A DNA stretch of 33,969 nucleotides, taken from Streptomyces coryli (GTDB lineage: Bacteria > Actinomycetota > Actinomycetes > Streptomycetales > Streptomycetaceae). The position numbers and the translations under genes are program-made. The notes beneath the pieces were generated by a model. It was not told the DNA's origin and ran no database searches. It was given only the letters and a program-made list of their open reading frames with translations. The DNA lies in NCBI RefSeq assembly GCF_011044975.1, contig NZ_JAAKZV010000067.1, positions 1 through 33,969 of the forward strand, given 5' to 3'. Below, one piece after another: positions 1-7,410 of the stretch; position 1 is the stretch's first letter, and each line of letters starts with the position of its first letter.

Positions 1-26
1 GCCCGCCCGTACCAAGGAGCACCACC

Positions 27-428
27 ATGGAATTGCTGACCAAGCAGCCGACGATGAAGCTGCCCGCCGAATGGTTCACCGGCGACGCCTGGGCCGACGT
101 GATCCACCGCGGCGAGGAGCCCTCCCGGGCCCGCGCCAACGCGGTGCGTTTCGCCCCCGGCGCCCGCACCGCCTGGCACAGCCACGGCCTGGGCCAGACC
201 CTCTACATCGTCGAGGGCATCGCCCTGATCCAGTCCCGCGCCGGCGAGATCCTCGAGGCCCACCCGGGCGACGTGATCTGGACCCCGCCGGGCGAGGAGC
301 ACTGGCACGGCGCCGCCCCGGACCACTTCATGACCCACATCGCCCTGTGGGAGACCGACGAGGTCGCCTGGCTCGACCACGTCACCGACGCCGAGTACGG
401 CGGGCCGCGCACAAGCACCCGCCGCTGA
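27..428 (+). CDS. Cupin-domain protein
   Basis: A 133-residue single-domain cupin. The first cupin motif is seen around residues 49-64 (WHSH, then a Gln, then the YIVEG turn) and the second around residues 80-95 (HPGDVIWTPPGEEHWHG). The His pair in WHSH and the His in EEHWHG are the expected metal ligands. Such small stand-alone cupins are often dioxygenases, isomerases or simple metal-binding proteins of unknown substrate; nothing here fixes the reaction. No signal peptide, so cytoplasmic. The ATG is preceded by AAGGAG at 14-19 with a 7-nt spacer, which supports this start. The promoter and any upstream operon partner lie outside the window. It converges on the SnoaL-like gene with a 27-nt gap. 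Confidence 0.85.
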   Translation: MELLTKQPTMKLPAEWFTGDAWADVIHRGEEPSRARANAVRFAPGARTAWHSHGLGQTLYIVEGIALIQSRAGEILEAHPGDVIWTPPGEEHWHGAAPDHFMTHIALWETDEVAWLDHVTDAEYGGPRTSTRR

Positions 429-455
429 CCCGACCCGCCGGTCCGGTCCGGTCCG

Positions 456-845
456 TCAGAACATGCCATTGGCGTTCGCCGACTTGGCCGGCACCGCCTG
501 AATGACGTCCCAGTGCTCGACGACCTTCCCGTCCTCCAGCCGGAAGTAATCCGCCAGCGCCTGGCCGGGGTTGTCCGGGTTGCCCGGCTCCAGGTCCAGG
601 TGGGAGTGGGTGACCACCATGTCGCCCTCGGCGATGACGCGCTTGATGTCGAGCCTCAGCTCCGGGTACGCGCCGCGCAGCCACCGCACGAAGCCGATGA
701 AGGCCTCAGGACCGTCGGCCGCGTCGGGGTTGTGCTGGACGTAGACCGGGCCGAAGTGGTCGGCGATCGCCCGCTCCGGGTCGCCGGCGAAGGCGGTGCG
801 GTAGTAGTCGACGACGATCTGCTTGTTGCGCTCGATGTCAGACAT
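456..845 (-). CDS. SnoaL-like / NTF2-fold protein
   Basis: A 129-residue protein with the SnoaL-like polyketide cyclase pattern: an N-terminal helix (NKQIVVDYYRTAFAGDPERAI), then YVQHNPDAADGPEAFIGFVR, then strands with VTHSHLDLEP and a C-terminal FRLEDGKVVEHWDVIQ. This is the family of small cone-shaped NTF2 folds. Members range from true aldol cyclases to proteins with no known reaction, and this short free-standing type is usually annotated only at family level. The start has GGAG 8 nt upstream on the minus strand. No antibiotic biosynthesis genes lie nearby, so a polyketide role is not supported by context. It is transcribed away from the long non-coding stretch to its right. Confidence 0.85.
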   Translation of the reverse strand: MSDIERNKQIVVDYYRTAFAGDPERAIADHFGPVYVQHNPDAADGPEAFIGFVRWLRGAYPELRLDIKRVIAEGDMVVTHSHLDLEPGNPDNPGQALADYFRLEDGKVVEHWDVIQAVPAKSANANGMF

Positions 846-1010
846 GAAAAATGCTCCGATTCTGCTCGGGAGGATTCCCGGGAGAACGGAGCCTTGGATA
901 AGGCAAGAGAGAAGTACCGGGAATCCAGGATGCTTCGACTGGATCGGCCCGCGCGCGGAAAACTCAGGCGGCTGGGCCGGCCGCCTCGCGCTGGTACAAC
1001 TATCCCTTGC

Positions 1011-1029
1011 CGATCACACAGGGTGATCG
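1011..1029. promoter_or_regulatory. 7-bp inverted repeat, possible operator
   Basis: CGATCAC and GTGATCG are perfect inverted arms separated by the 5-nt spacer ACAGG. It lies about 165 bases upstream of the SnoaL-like gene start and far from the discoidin gene. It could bind a dimeric repressor, but there is no adjacent regulator gene and no poly-T run to suggest a terminator. Confidence 0.3.
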
Positions 1030-1443
1030 TACGGCGGGATCTACCGCAACCTGTGCGGCGATTTCCCCTCGCACTTTCACGCTACGTGCCGCCACCGCCG
1101 GCGGCGACCGGCCGAAGGTCCCCCGTCGCAGAGCCCTTCGCCCTCACCATCGCCGGGAACCCGAGGAATCGTTTCTGCTACGCGCATGCGTGCCGCCGCC
1201 ATGCCCGTCCACCAGTCGTAACTCGTCGCACCACACGCAGGCACCGGGCTCATGCCGAGGCGCGTTGAGCCATGTCATGACGCTGAGCAGGCCCAGGATC
1301 TCCGGGGTGGGGGACGGGGTCTCGATTGCATCCATGCACCGACCAACGAAGCTCCGGAGGCCGGGACACGGCGGTCGGGCCGACTGTAAGACAACCCGTC
1401 ACTGATGAACACGATCGTTCAGAGGTACGTCAAAGCACGACCG

Positions 1444-1473
1444 TTGACGGTCGCCCGTACAACGTTGAAGAAT
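1444..1473 (+). promoter_or_regulatory. Putative promoter of the discoidin-domain gene
   Basis: TTGACG at 1444-1449 and AAGAAT at 1468-1473 with an 18-nt spacer form a plausible vegetative-type promoter. The -35 element lies in the hairpin 1438-1453, and the first LacI-type box (1459-1467) lies between the two elements. This placement would let a bound repressor block RNA polymerase. No transcription start is known. Confidence 0.4.
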
Positions 1474-1500
1474 GTGCGACACCTTTCTGACAACGTTGTC
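1459..1500 (+). promoter_or_regulatory. Pair of LacI-type operator boxes
   Basis: A perfect 12-bp palindrome GACAACGTTGTC lies at 1489-1500 and a second copy of its core, ACAACGTTG, at 1459-1467. Their centres are about 31 bp, three helical turns, apart. The AACGTT core with a central CG is typical of LacI/GalR-family operators, which commonly control carbohydrate genes in Streptomyces. No LacI gene is in the window, so the regulator would act from elsewhere. The second box sits just upstream of the ribosome binding site GAGAGGA (about 1507-1513). Confidence 0.55.
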
Positions 1501-1519
1501 CAGCCCGAGAGGACCCTCC

Positions 1520-4500
1520 GTGCCGCACCACCCTCCCCCGGTCGATCGCCGACGGTTCCTGCAGCTCATCGGCCTTGCGGGCGCCGTCACCGCGCTACCC
1601 GCCGCGCTGGGCGGCGCGGCGGCGCGGGCCGCCGGGGGCGCCGACACGCCGCCCGACGAGATCGCCGCCACGTACCACCGCGTCCTGCTGCACCACACCA
1701 AGTGGTCCGAGACGCAGTGGGACGCGACCAAGGGGCACTACACCAACAAGGACTTCGGCTTCGCCGTCGTGCTCGGCAATGCGGTGCTGCTCACGCACGG
1801 CAGCTACGACGCGGACGTCGCCGGGATCGACCGCGAGACCCTCAAGAAGCGCACCCTCGCCTCCATCCGCCACTTCGCCGCGTCGAACCGGCTCACCGGC
1901 GGCACGGAATGGGGCCGCAAGCTGTTCTTCGACACGACCTTCCAGTCGTACTTCATCCTCGCCGCCCGCCTGCTCTGGGACGACCTGGACGGCACCACCC
2001 GTAAGAACATCGACACCATCACCCGCGAACAGGCCGCCTACACCACCTCGCTGGGCACCGGCGACGACCCGGACTCCGGCGACTGGACGCCGAACGGGCT
2101 GAAGGGCCGCTACATAGGCGACACCGCGCTGGAGGAGATGGGGCTCTACGCGCAGACCCTCGCGCCCGCCCTCGCCTGGGCGCCCGACGACCCGCGCGCC
2201 GCCGCCTGGTCGGACGGCTACGGCACCTGGTCCCGTAACGAGGCCGGACTGCCGCCCGCCGACCTCGCCAACCCGGCCCGGGTGGACGGCGTCGCCGTCT
2301 CGGAGAACACCGCCCACAATCTCTACGACACCTTCATCGTGGAGAACCACGAGTCCTTCGGCCCGCACTACCAGGAAGAGCTGTGGCGCACCTCCGCCCG
2401 TAACTCGATCCACTTCCTGACGGCACAGCAGCCGCTGCCCGAGGTCCTCACCCGCCAGCCCAACGCGGACCCGCTCTGGCGCACCCTGCTCGGCGTCATG
2501 AGCGACGCCGGCGAGCCGCTGATGCCGATGGTCAACGACCGCGAGCACCTCTACGGCCGGGACGTGATCCCGCTGGCCTTCCTGGCGCAGGTGGCGGGCG
2601 ATCGCGCCGCCGCGCGGGCGGAGCAGGAGCTGGCCGAGCGGCTGGAGGCGTACCAGAAGTACCCGCCCGAGTACCGGCTCGCGAAGTTCTCCGGCGAGCC
2701 CAAGTACGAGCCGGAGGCCCGGGCCGAGGTCGCGATCAGCTATCTGCTGCACGTCTGGGCGGCGGCCGAAGGACGGCAGGTGCAGCCGCTGTCGCGGGCC
2801 GAGTTGTTCGCGCAGGCGTCCGGGGTGACGGACTTCGGCACCGGGCCCGGGCTGGTGTCGCACCAGTCGCCGGCGGCGTGGGCCGGGGCCGTATCGAAGG
2901 CCGGGTTTGTGAAGTTCGCCTGGCAGCCCGCCCATGACGACTGGCTGTTCAGGCTCAGCGGCGGCACGCCGATGTTCCTGCCGGACACGGGCGCCAAGGT
3001 CGAGCGGCGGGCGGTCAGGGCGTACGGGAAGGTGCGCGACGGCTTCGACGGCTCCGCCACGATGCTGCGCCTCGACAGCGGCTACGCGGGATTCACGACC
3101 CTGCCGACGGGTGCCGTCGTCTACGCGAGCAGCGGAACGGGCGCGGGGGAGGGGCGCCTTGAGGTGCACAACCTCACCATGCCGGGGGTGGCGGGCCTCG
3201 ACGGCTCCCGCACCTACCGGTTCGAGGAGGGCGAGGCGACGGTCCGCGCGCAGGACGCCTCCGCCGAGGCCAAGGCCACCGGACGCGTCGACCGGCTGAC
3301 CTTCGACCGCACCTCGGTGCGGCACCTGCGCATGCTCGGCGTCCGCCCCGACCCCACCTACGGCTACTCGCTTTACGCCTTCGAGGCGCGCGCCGATGCC
3401 GACGGTACGGACCTGGCCCGTGGCAAGGCCGCCACCGCGTCCTCCGCCGAAAGCGGCAGGGGTGCGGAGCTCGCGGTCGACGGCGACGCCGCGACCCGCT
3501 GGGCGGTGGCGAAGGCCGAACGCCCGCGCGCTGACAGCTGGCTGGCCGTCGACCTCGGCGACGCCCAGGACATCGCGGAGGTCACCCTGCGCTGGGAGGC
3601 CGCCGCGGGGCGTGGCTATCGCATCCAGGGCTCCGCCGACGGCAAGGACTGGACCGACCTGGTGACCGGGCCGACCCCGTCCGCCCGCAGCCGCGGCGGC
3701 TGGCTGGACATCGACGGCCGGGCGGGTGTCGTCGTACGCGGCACGGAGCAACCACTGGCCGTGTACGGCGACACGATCGTCCTGGCGGACGGCGCGGCGG
3801 AGCCCGTCGTGATCGAGGGATTCGCGGACGCTTCCGCTACGGCGCTGCGTGCCGCCGCGCGCAAGGCGGCGCCGGTGGCCGAGCAGGCGGAGGTGCGGGC
3901 GGCGCTCACCGATGACCATCTGAGTCTCTTCAACCTTTCCGGAGACCAGGCCGCCACCCGTATCGAGGTGCCCCAACCCGGCCGTGAGCTGCTGGTCTTC
4001 GAGGGCGAGCAGACCGTCAGCGGCGAGGGCACGACCTACGAGGCCCGACTGGAGGCCGGCGCCGCGGTGCTGCTCCCGCCCCGCTTTAAGCTCTCCTCGC
4101 CGTCGGGCGCGGCGCTGCCGGCCGGGCTGCGGGTGCGGGTGGAGGACGGCGCGCGGCTGCGCCTGTCCGGGGCCAGTTGCCGGGTGCGCGTCGAGGGGCA
4201 GGGACACAGCACGGTCGCGTCGGTACGGGCCGGCCGGGAGACCACGGTCACCGTGCCTGGCGCCGTGGCGTACCCCCACGACGACTTGGCCCTGGGCCGC
4301 AATGTCTTCCCCACCAGCCCACTGCCGGACGGCATGTCGGACCCGGCCGCGGCGGTCGACGGCGACCCGGCGACGGCGTGGCGCCCCGGCAGGGACGGCC
4401 GCCTGGTCGTGGACCTGGGCGCCGAGCGGCAGATCCGCACCGTGGAAGGGGAATGGACCACGGCGGGCGCCCCGGCCGCAACGGTTGAATTCAGTAAGGA

Positions 4501-4648
4501 CGGCATCGACTACCGCGACGCGGGACGCCTTTCGGGGCGCGGACGCACGCGGACGCTCGACGCCACGGGTTCGGCGCGCTACGTCGCCCTGCGGGTGGAC
4601 GGCACGCCCGACAGCGGCGCGAAGCTGATGCGGCTGTCGGTGCGCTGA
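1520..4648 (+). CDS. Tat-exported discoidin-domain protein, probable polysaccharide-active enzyme
   Basis: I place the start at the GTG at 1520 (1042 residues) because GAGAGGA lies at the right distance upstream and the Tat signal begins at once (RRR at residues 10-12, FLQLIGLAGAV, then an ARA cleavage-like site near residue 37). A longer frame opens at 1472. Residues about 40-400 are mainly helical and resemble the toroid part of polysaccharide lyases; about 430-620 look beta-rich. Two coagulation-factor 5/8 C-type (discoidin, sugar-binding) modules follow: about 630-760 (LARGKAATASS, AVDGDAATRW) and about 921-1042 (LALGRNVFPTS, AVDGDPATAW). I do not see the usual PL8 catalytic signature. 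A stretch around 275-285 with His277, His283 and Tyr284 is a candidate active-site region. LacI-type boxes upstream also point to carbohydrate use. Export and carbohydrate binding are well supported; lyase activity is inference. Confidence 0.7.
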   Translation: MPHHPPPVDRRRFLQLIGLAGAVTALPAALGGAAARAAGGADTPPDEIAATYHRVLLHHTKWSETQWDATKGHYTNKDFGFAVVLGNAVLLTHGSYDADVAGIDRETLKKRTLASIRHFAASNRLTGGTEWGRKLFFDTTFQSYFILAARLLWDDLDGTTRKNIDTITREQAAYTTSLGTGDDPDSGDWTPNGLKGRYIGDTALEEMGLYAQTLAPALAWAPDDPRAAAWSDGYGTWSRNEAGLPPADLANPARVDGVAVSENTAHNLYDTFIVENHESFGPHYQEELWRTSARNSIHFLTAQQPLPEVLTRQPNADPLWRTLLGVMSDAGEPLMPMVNDREHLYGRDVIPLAFLAQVAGDRAAARAEQELAERLEAYQKYPPEYRLAKFSGEPKYEPEARAEVAISYLLHVWAAAEGRQVQPLSRAELFAQASGVTDFGTGPGLVSHQSPAAWAGAVSKAGFVKFAWQPAHDDWLFRLSGGTPMFLPDTGAKVERRAVRAYGKVRDGFDGSATMLRLDSGYAGFTTLPTGAVVYASSGTGAGEGRLEVHNLTMPGVAGLDGSRTYRFEEGEATVRAQDASAEAKATGRVDRLTFDRTSVRHLRMLGVRPDPTYGYSLYAFEARADADGTDLARGKAATASSAESGRGAELAVDGDAATRWAVAKAERPRADSWLAVDLGDAQDIAEVTLRWEAAAGRGYRIQGSADGKDWTDLVTGPTPSARSRGGWLDIDGRAGVVVRGTEQPLAVYGDTIVLADGAAEPVVIEGFADASATALRAAARKAAPVAEQAEVRAALTDDHLSLFNLSGDQAATRIEVPQPGRELLVFEGEQTVSGEGTTYEARLEAGAAVLLPPRFKLSSPSGAALPAGLRVRVEDGARLRLSGASCRVRVEGQGHSTVASVRAGRETTVTVPGAVAYPHDDLALGRNVFPTSPLPDGMSDPAAAVDGDPATAWRPGRDGRLVVDLGAERQIRTVEGEWTTAGAPAATVEFSKDGIDYRDAGRLSGRGRTRTLDATGSARYVALRVDGTPDSGAKLMRLSVR

Positions 4649-4658
4649 GGTCAGCGGC

Positions 4659-6131
4659 TCAGTGACTGCTCAGCGGCTTGCCGTACTTGAGCGCGGAGGC
4701 CGGGGACGGGAGGCCGAGGGAGGTGGGGTGGAACGCCGTTGAGCCGTTGGCCGATGCGGCGGGGAAGAGCCACACCGCGCCCGCCGAGGCGTTCTCGCCG
4801 GGCGAGCCGACCGTGACGTCCGGGACGCCGTTGCGGTCGTAGTCCGCCGTGGCGGCCGCGGCGCCGAAGGCGTCGCCCGCCTCGGCGACTCCCGGTACGT
4901 TGGCCGAATCCTGGTTCCAGGCAACGGCCTTGGCCGCGCCGGCGGAGTCGAGCAGGCCCTGCGCGCTGCCGCTGAGCCGGGTCACGGCACCGGCCCCCGC
5001 CCGGTCGCCGATGGCCTCGCCGGGAGCGCCGGCGAGCAGGTCGTCGCGGCCGTCGCGGTTGACGTCCGCGACGCCCAGGGCGGCGCCGAAGCGGTCGCCG
5101 GCCTCGGCCACGCCCGGCACCCCGGCGGTGTCCTGGTAGAGGGTCTCCGTACCGGTGCCGAACCAGTTGCCCGCGGCGGCATCTCCGTAATGGAGGTGGA
5201 TGCCGCCGCCCTTGGCGACCGCCTCGGGGCCGCAGGGATCGTCGATGTTCTCGTCGGCGATCTCGCGGCACTCGCCGAGCGCCAGGTCGTCGTTGCCGTC
5301 ACCGTTGAAGTCGCCGGCGGCGAGCGCTGTGACGCCCGCGTTGTCGGTGTTCCAGACGTTGGCCAGCTGCGACGCGCCCGCGTCCCAGCTCCACACGCGT
5401 ACGTGGGACTGGGTGAAGGGGTCGCCCGCGGTCCAGTACCCGACCGCCAGCTCGGCCCTGCCGTCGTTGTCGAAGTCGCCGGTGGTGAGGATCGGGGCGC
5501 GGCCGCCCATGGGGGCGGCGACGACGGTGCTGACCACGCTGTCCTCACCCAAGATGACGCGGGCGACGACCTTGTCGGTGCCGCCGATCAGGATCTCCAG
5601 GTTGTCGTCGCCGGTCATTTCGGCCGCGGCGACGGACTTCCCGTACGCCGCCGACGCCGCCGGGCCGCTGAGGACGTTGGCCCCCGGCCCCGGGCCGCCG
5701 GGCGCGCCGGTCACGACGGTGACCAGCCCGGCATCCGTACCGCGGTCGGTGACGTCCTCCCCGGGTACGCCGGCCAGCAGCTCCGCGATGCCGTCGCCGC
5801 TGGTGTCGGCGAGGGTCACGGAGGCGCCGAAGCGATCGCCCGCCTCCGGGGTCCCGGGCACCTCGGCGGTGGCCTGGCTGATCCGGATGCTGCCGTGCTT
5901 GCCCACGCCCTTCGGGCCGCCGAAGACGACGTTCACATATCCGGCCTTCGCCGCGCCGCCGACGGTTCCGTCCGGGACGCCGACGGCGAGGTCCGCGTAG
6001 CCGTCACCGTTGAAGTCACTGGTCTCGGGCGGCGGCGCGGCCGACGTGCTGCCGGGCAGCAGCACGATCCCCGCGGTGGCCGCCGCGGCGGCGACGGCGA
6101 TGGCGGTCCGGAGGCGGAGGGTGTACGACAC
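4659..6131 (-). CDS. Secreted FG-GAP / VCBS beta-propeller protein
   Basis: A 490-residue exported protein. The start is taken as GTG at 6131, 6 nt after GGAG; the frame can be opened 4 codons earlier at TTG, but that start overlaps the ribosome binding site. A Sec-type signal (RLRTAIAVAAAAATAGIVLLPGSTSAA) is followed by repeated integrin-alpha-type FG-GAP blades, each with a calcium-loop pattern such as DFNGDGYADLAVGVP, DFDNDGRAELAVG, DFNGDGNDDLALG, DVNRDGRDDLLAGAP and DYDRNGVPDVTVGSP. Several blades end in GVPEAGDRFGA-like loops. This fold is a calcium-stabilised propeller used for binding, sometimes with enzymatic activity; no catalytic motif is evident. It converges with the discoidin gene, with only 10 bases between the stops and no terminator visible. 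Two Cys near the middle (GECRE...DPCG) could form a disulphide. Confidence 0.85.
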   Translation of the reverse strand: MSYTLRLRTAIAVAAAAATAGIVLLPGSTSAAPPPETSDFNGDGYADLAVGVPDGTVGGAAKAGYVNVVFGGPKGVGKHGSIRISQATAEVPGTPEAGDRFGASVTLADTSGDGIAELLAGVPGEDVTDRGTDAGLVTVVTGAPGGPGPGANVLSGPAASAAYGKSVAAAEMTGDDNLEILIGGTDKVVARVILGEDSVVSTVVAAPMGGRAPILTTGDFDNDGRAELAVGYWTAGDPFTQSHVRVWSWDAGASQLANVWNTDNAGVTALAAGDFNGDGNDDLALGECREIADENIDDPCGPEAVAKGGGIHLHYGDAAAGNWFGTGTETLYQDTAGVPGVAEAGDRFGAALGVADVNRDGRDDLLAGAPGEAIGDRAGAGAVTRLSGSAQGLLDSAGAAKAVAWNQDSANVPGVAEAGDAFGAAAATADYDRNGVPDVTVGSPGENASAGAVWLFPAASANGSTAFHPTSLGLPSPASALKYGKPLSSH

Positions 6132-6237
6132 GGGTGGCTCCAACCGGTTCGGCAGGTGACGCGGATGTGTACCCCGTGTGACTGCCGAAGGATGCGCCGG
6201 GTTGTACGCAGTAAAGCGGAGATGGCGGGCCCGGGCG

Positions 6238-6978
6238 TCAGGTCGTGTAGCCGCCGTCCACGGCGAGGGTGGTGCCGGTGACGTAGCGGCCGCCGGGGCC
6301 CGCGAGATAGGCCACCGCGGCGGCGATGTCGGCCGGCTCGCCGTAACGGCCCAAGGCGGTGAGGGCGCGCTGGAAGTGGGCCGTCTCTCCGTCCGCGGGG
6401 TTCATGTCCGTGTCGATCGGACCCGGGTCCACGAGGGTGGCGGTAATGCCGCGCGGGCCCAGCTCGCGGGCGAGGCCCTTGGTCAGCCCGAGCAGCGCGG
6501 ACTTCGCCGTCGCCTGCAGGACGAAGTTCGCGCCGGGCACGCGCCCGTTGAAGCACGAACCGATGGTGATGATCCGCCCGCCGTCGCCAAGATGCGGGGC
6601 GGCAGCCTGGGCGGCCAGGACCACCGATTTCACGTCCACGGCGAGCACCCGGTCCAGCTCCGCCGCCGACACCTGCGCCAGCGAACCGTAGGCGAGATAG
6701 CCCCCATTGCTGACCAGAATGTCGATGCCGCCCAGCTCCCGCACCGTCCGCTCCACCGCCTCCGCGGCCGCCTCCGGCCGGGCCAGGTCGGCCTCAATGA
6801 TGAGGGCCCGGCCGCCCCCGGCCTCGATCTCCTTGGCGACCTCGCGTGCTTCGTCGGCCGCCTGTACGTAGGTAAGCGCCACCGCCGCGCCGTCACCGGC
6901 CAGCCGCCGTGCGATCGCCGCGCCGATGCCGCGACTGCCGCCGGTCACCAGCGCCACCTTGCCTGTCAGTTCGCTCAT
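6238..6978 (-). CDS. SDR-family oxidoreductase lacking the catalytic Tyr
   Basis: A 246-residue Rossmann-fold protein of the short-chain dehydrogenase/reductase type. The cofactor motif GGSRGIG is at residues 13-19, the NNAG-type motif is SNGG at 90-93, and the C-terminal PGPIDTDM and VDGGYTT motifs are normal. The active-site Ser (141) and Lys (159) are present, but the expected Tyr of YxxxK is Gln155 (codon CAG, read on both strands). Family members with this surrounding sequence normally read YAT(S/T)K here. The protein may therefore be catalytically impaired, use another acid, or act as a ligand-binding protein. The start ATG has no good ribosome binding site and lies just where transcription should begin, so the mRNA may be leaderless. 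It is divergent from a MerR gene with a shared operator. Confidence 0.88.
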   Translation of the reverse strand: MSELTGKVALVTGGSRGIGAAIARRLAGDGAAVALTYVQAADEAREVAKEIEAGGGRALIIEADLARPEAAAEAVERTVRELGGIDILVSNGGYLAYGSLAQVSAAELDRVLAVDVKSVVLAAQAAAPHLGDGGRIITIGSCFNGRVPGANFVLQATAKSALLGLTKGLARELGPRGITATLVDPGPIDTDMNPADGETAHFQRALTALGRYGEPADIAAAVAYLAGPGGRYVTGTTLAVDGGYTT

Positions 6979-6984
6979 GCCGCT

Positions 6985-7016
6985 ACGCTAAAAGTTGACA
7001 CCGGTGTCAGATTCAA
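6985..7016 (-). promoter_or_regulatory. MerR-type promoter with long spacer and 14-bp palindrome
   Basis: On the minus strand TTGAAT (plus coordinates 7011-7016) and TAGCGT (6985-6990) are separated by 20 nt; shifting the -10 by one base gives 19. A perfect palindrome TGACACCGGTGTCA (6996-7009) fills the spacer. An over-long 19-20 bp spacer with a dyad inside is the hallmark of MerR-activated promoters, in which the regulator twists the DNA. The -10 element ends 7 nt before the SDR ATG, which predicts a leaderless transcript. Confidence 0.6.
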
Positions 7017-7044
7017 GTCCTCGGGCAGAGCGCAGGGGTGGGAT

Positions 7045-7407
7045 GTGCGGATCGGCGAACTGGCACGGCGCAGCGGCGTGAGTGAGCGCTCGCTGCGCTA
7101 TTACGAGAAGCAGGGCCTGCTCACGGCCGAACGCACCCCGGGCGGCCACCGCGAGTACGGCGACTGGGCCGTCGACCGGGTCATCCGCATCCAGACCCTC
7201 TACGCCGCGGGCCTGAACAGCAAGAAAATCGCCCTGCTGCTGCCGTGCCTGAAGGACGGCGACGGCGCGCCGAGCGAGGCCGCCACGCCCCGGCTGGTCC
7301 GCGAACTCACCGCGGAACGCGCCCGCATCGACCGTACGATCACCGAACTGCTCCGCTCGCGCGAGGTCCTGGACGAGGTCATCACGACCGCGACCGCCAC
7401 TCCGTAG
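7045..7407 (+). CDS. MerR-family transcriptional regulator
   Basis: A 120-residue MerR protein. I use the GTG at 7045, where the family's conserved start (RIGELARRSGVSERSLRYYEKQGLL) begins; the open frame extends far upstream but without homologous sequence. The winged-helix domain covers residues 1-70 (TPGGHREYGDWAVDRVIRIQTLYAAGL) and is followed by a dimerisation helix (TAERARIDRTITELLRSREVLDEVI). There is a Cys in the LLPCLKDG segment but no metal-binding Cys cluster, so a small organic effector is more likely than a metal. It is divergent from the SDR gene and probably activates it through the long-spacer promoter. The 3' end is 3 bases from the convergent TetR gene. Confidence 0.9.
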   Translation: MRIGELARRSGVSERSLRYYEKQGLLTAERTPGGHREYGDWAVDRVIRIQTLYAAGLNSKKIALLLPCLKDGDGAPSEAATPRLVRELTAERARIDRTITELLRSREVLDEVITTATATP

Positions 7408-7410
7408 GGA

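Larger units (their letters stand above)
846..1519. other. Long intergenic region with inverted repeats and promoter elements
   Basis: About 670 bases without a convincing gene, between two divergent genes. It holds a 7-bp inverted repeat (CGATCAC/GTGATCG, 1011-1029), a weaker hairpin (ATCCAG/CTGGAT, 923-944), a 7-bp hairpin CGACCGT/ACGGTCG at 1438-1453, and the promoter and LacI-type boxes of the discoidin gene at its right end. A 63-codon minus-strand frame (1144-1335) has partly gene-like codon use and is discussed separately. Codon bias elsewhere is weak, so decayed coding sequence is possible. Confidence 0.6.

Noticed and set aside
429-455. Tandem GGTCC repeats between the first two genes
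   Set aside because: Only about three 5-base units in GC-rich DNA; too short to call a repeat element or terminator.
823-1268. Plus-strand frames running through the SnoaL-like gene and the long gap
   Set aside because: No ribosome site or domain pattern; they are composition artefacts and antisense shadows.
1595-4279. An 894-codon open frame on the minus strand opposite the discoidin gene
   Set aside because: It is a GC-driven shadow: its composition is Arg/Gly/Ala-rich with no domain, while the plus-strand frame has a Tat signal, discoidin modules and a ribosome site.
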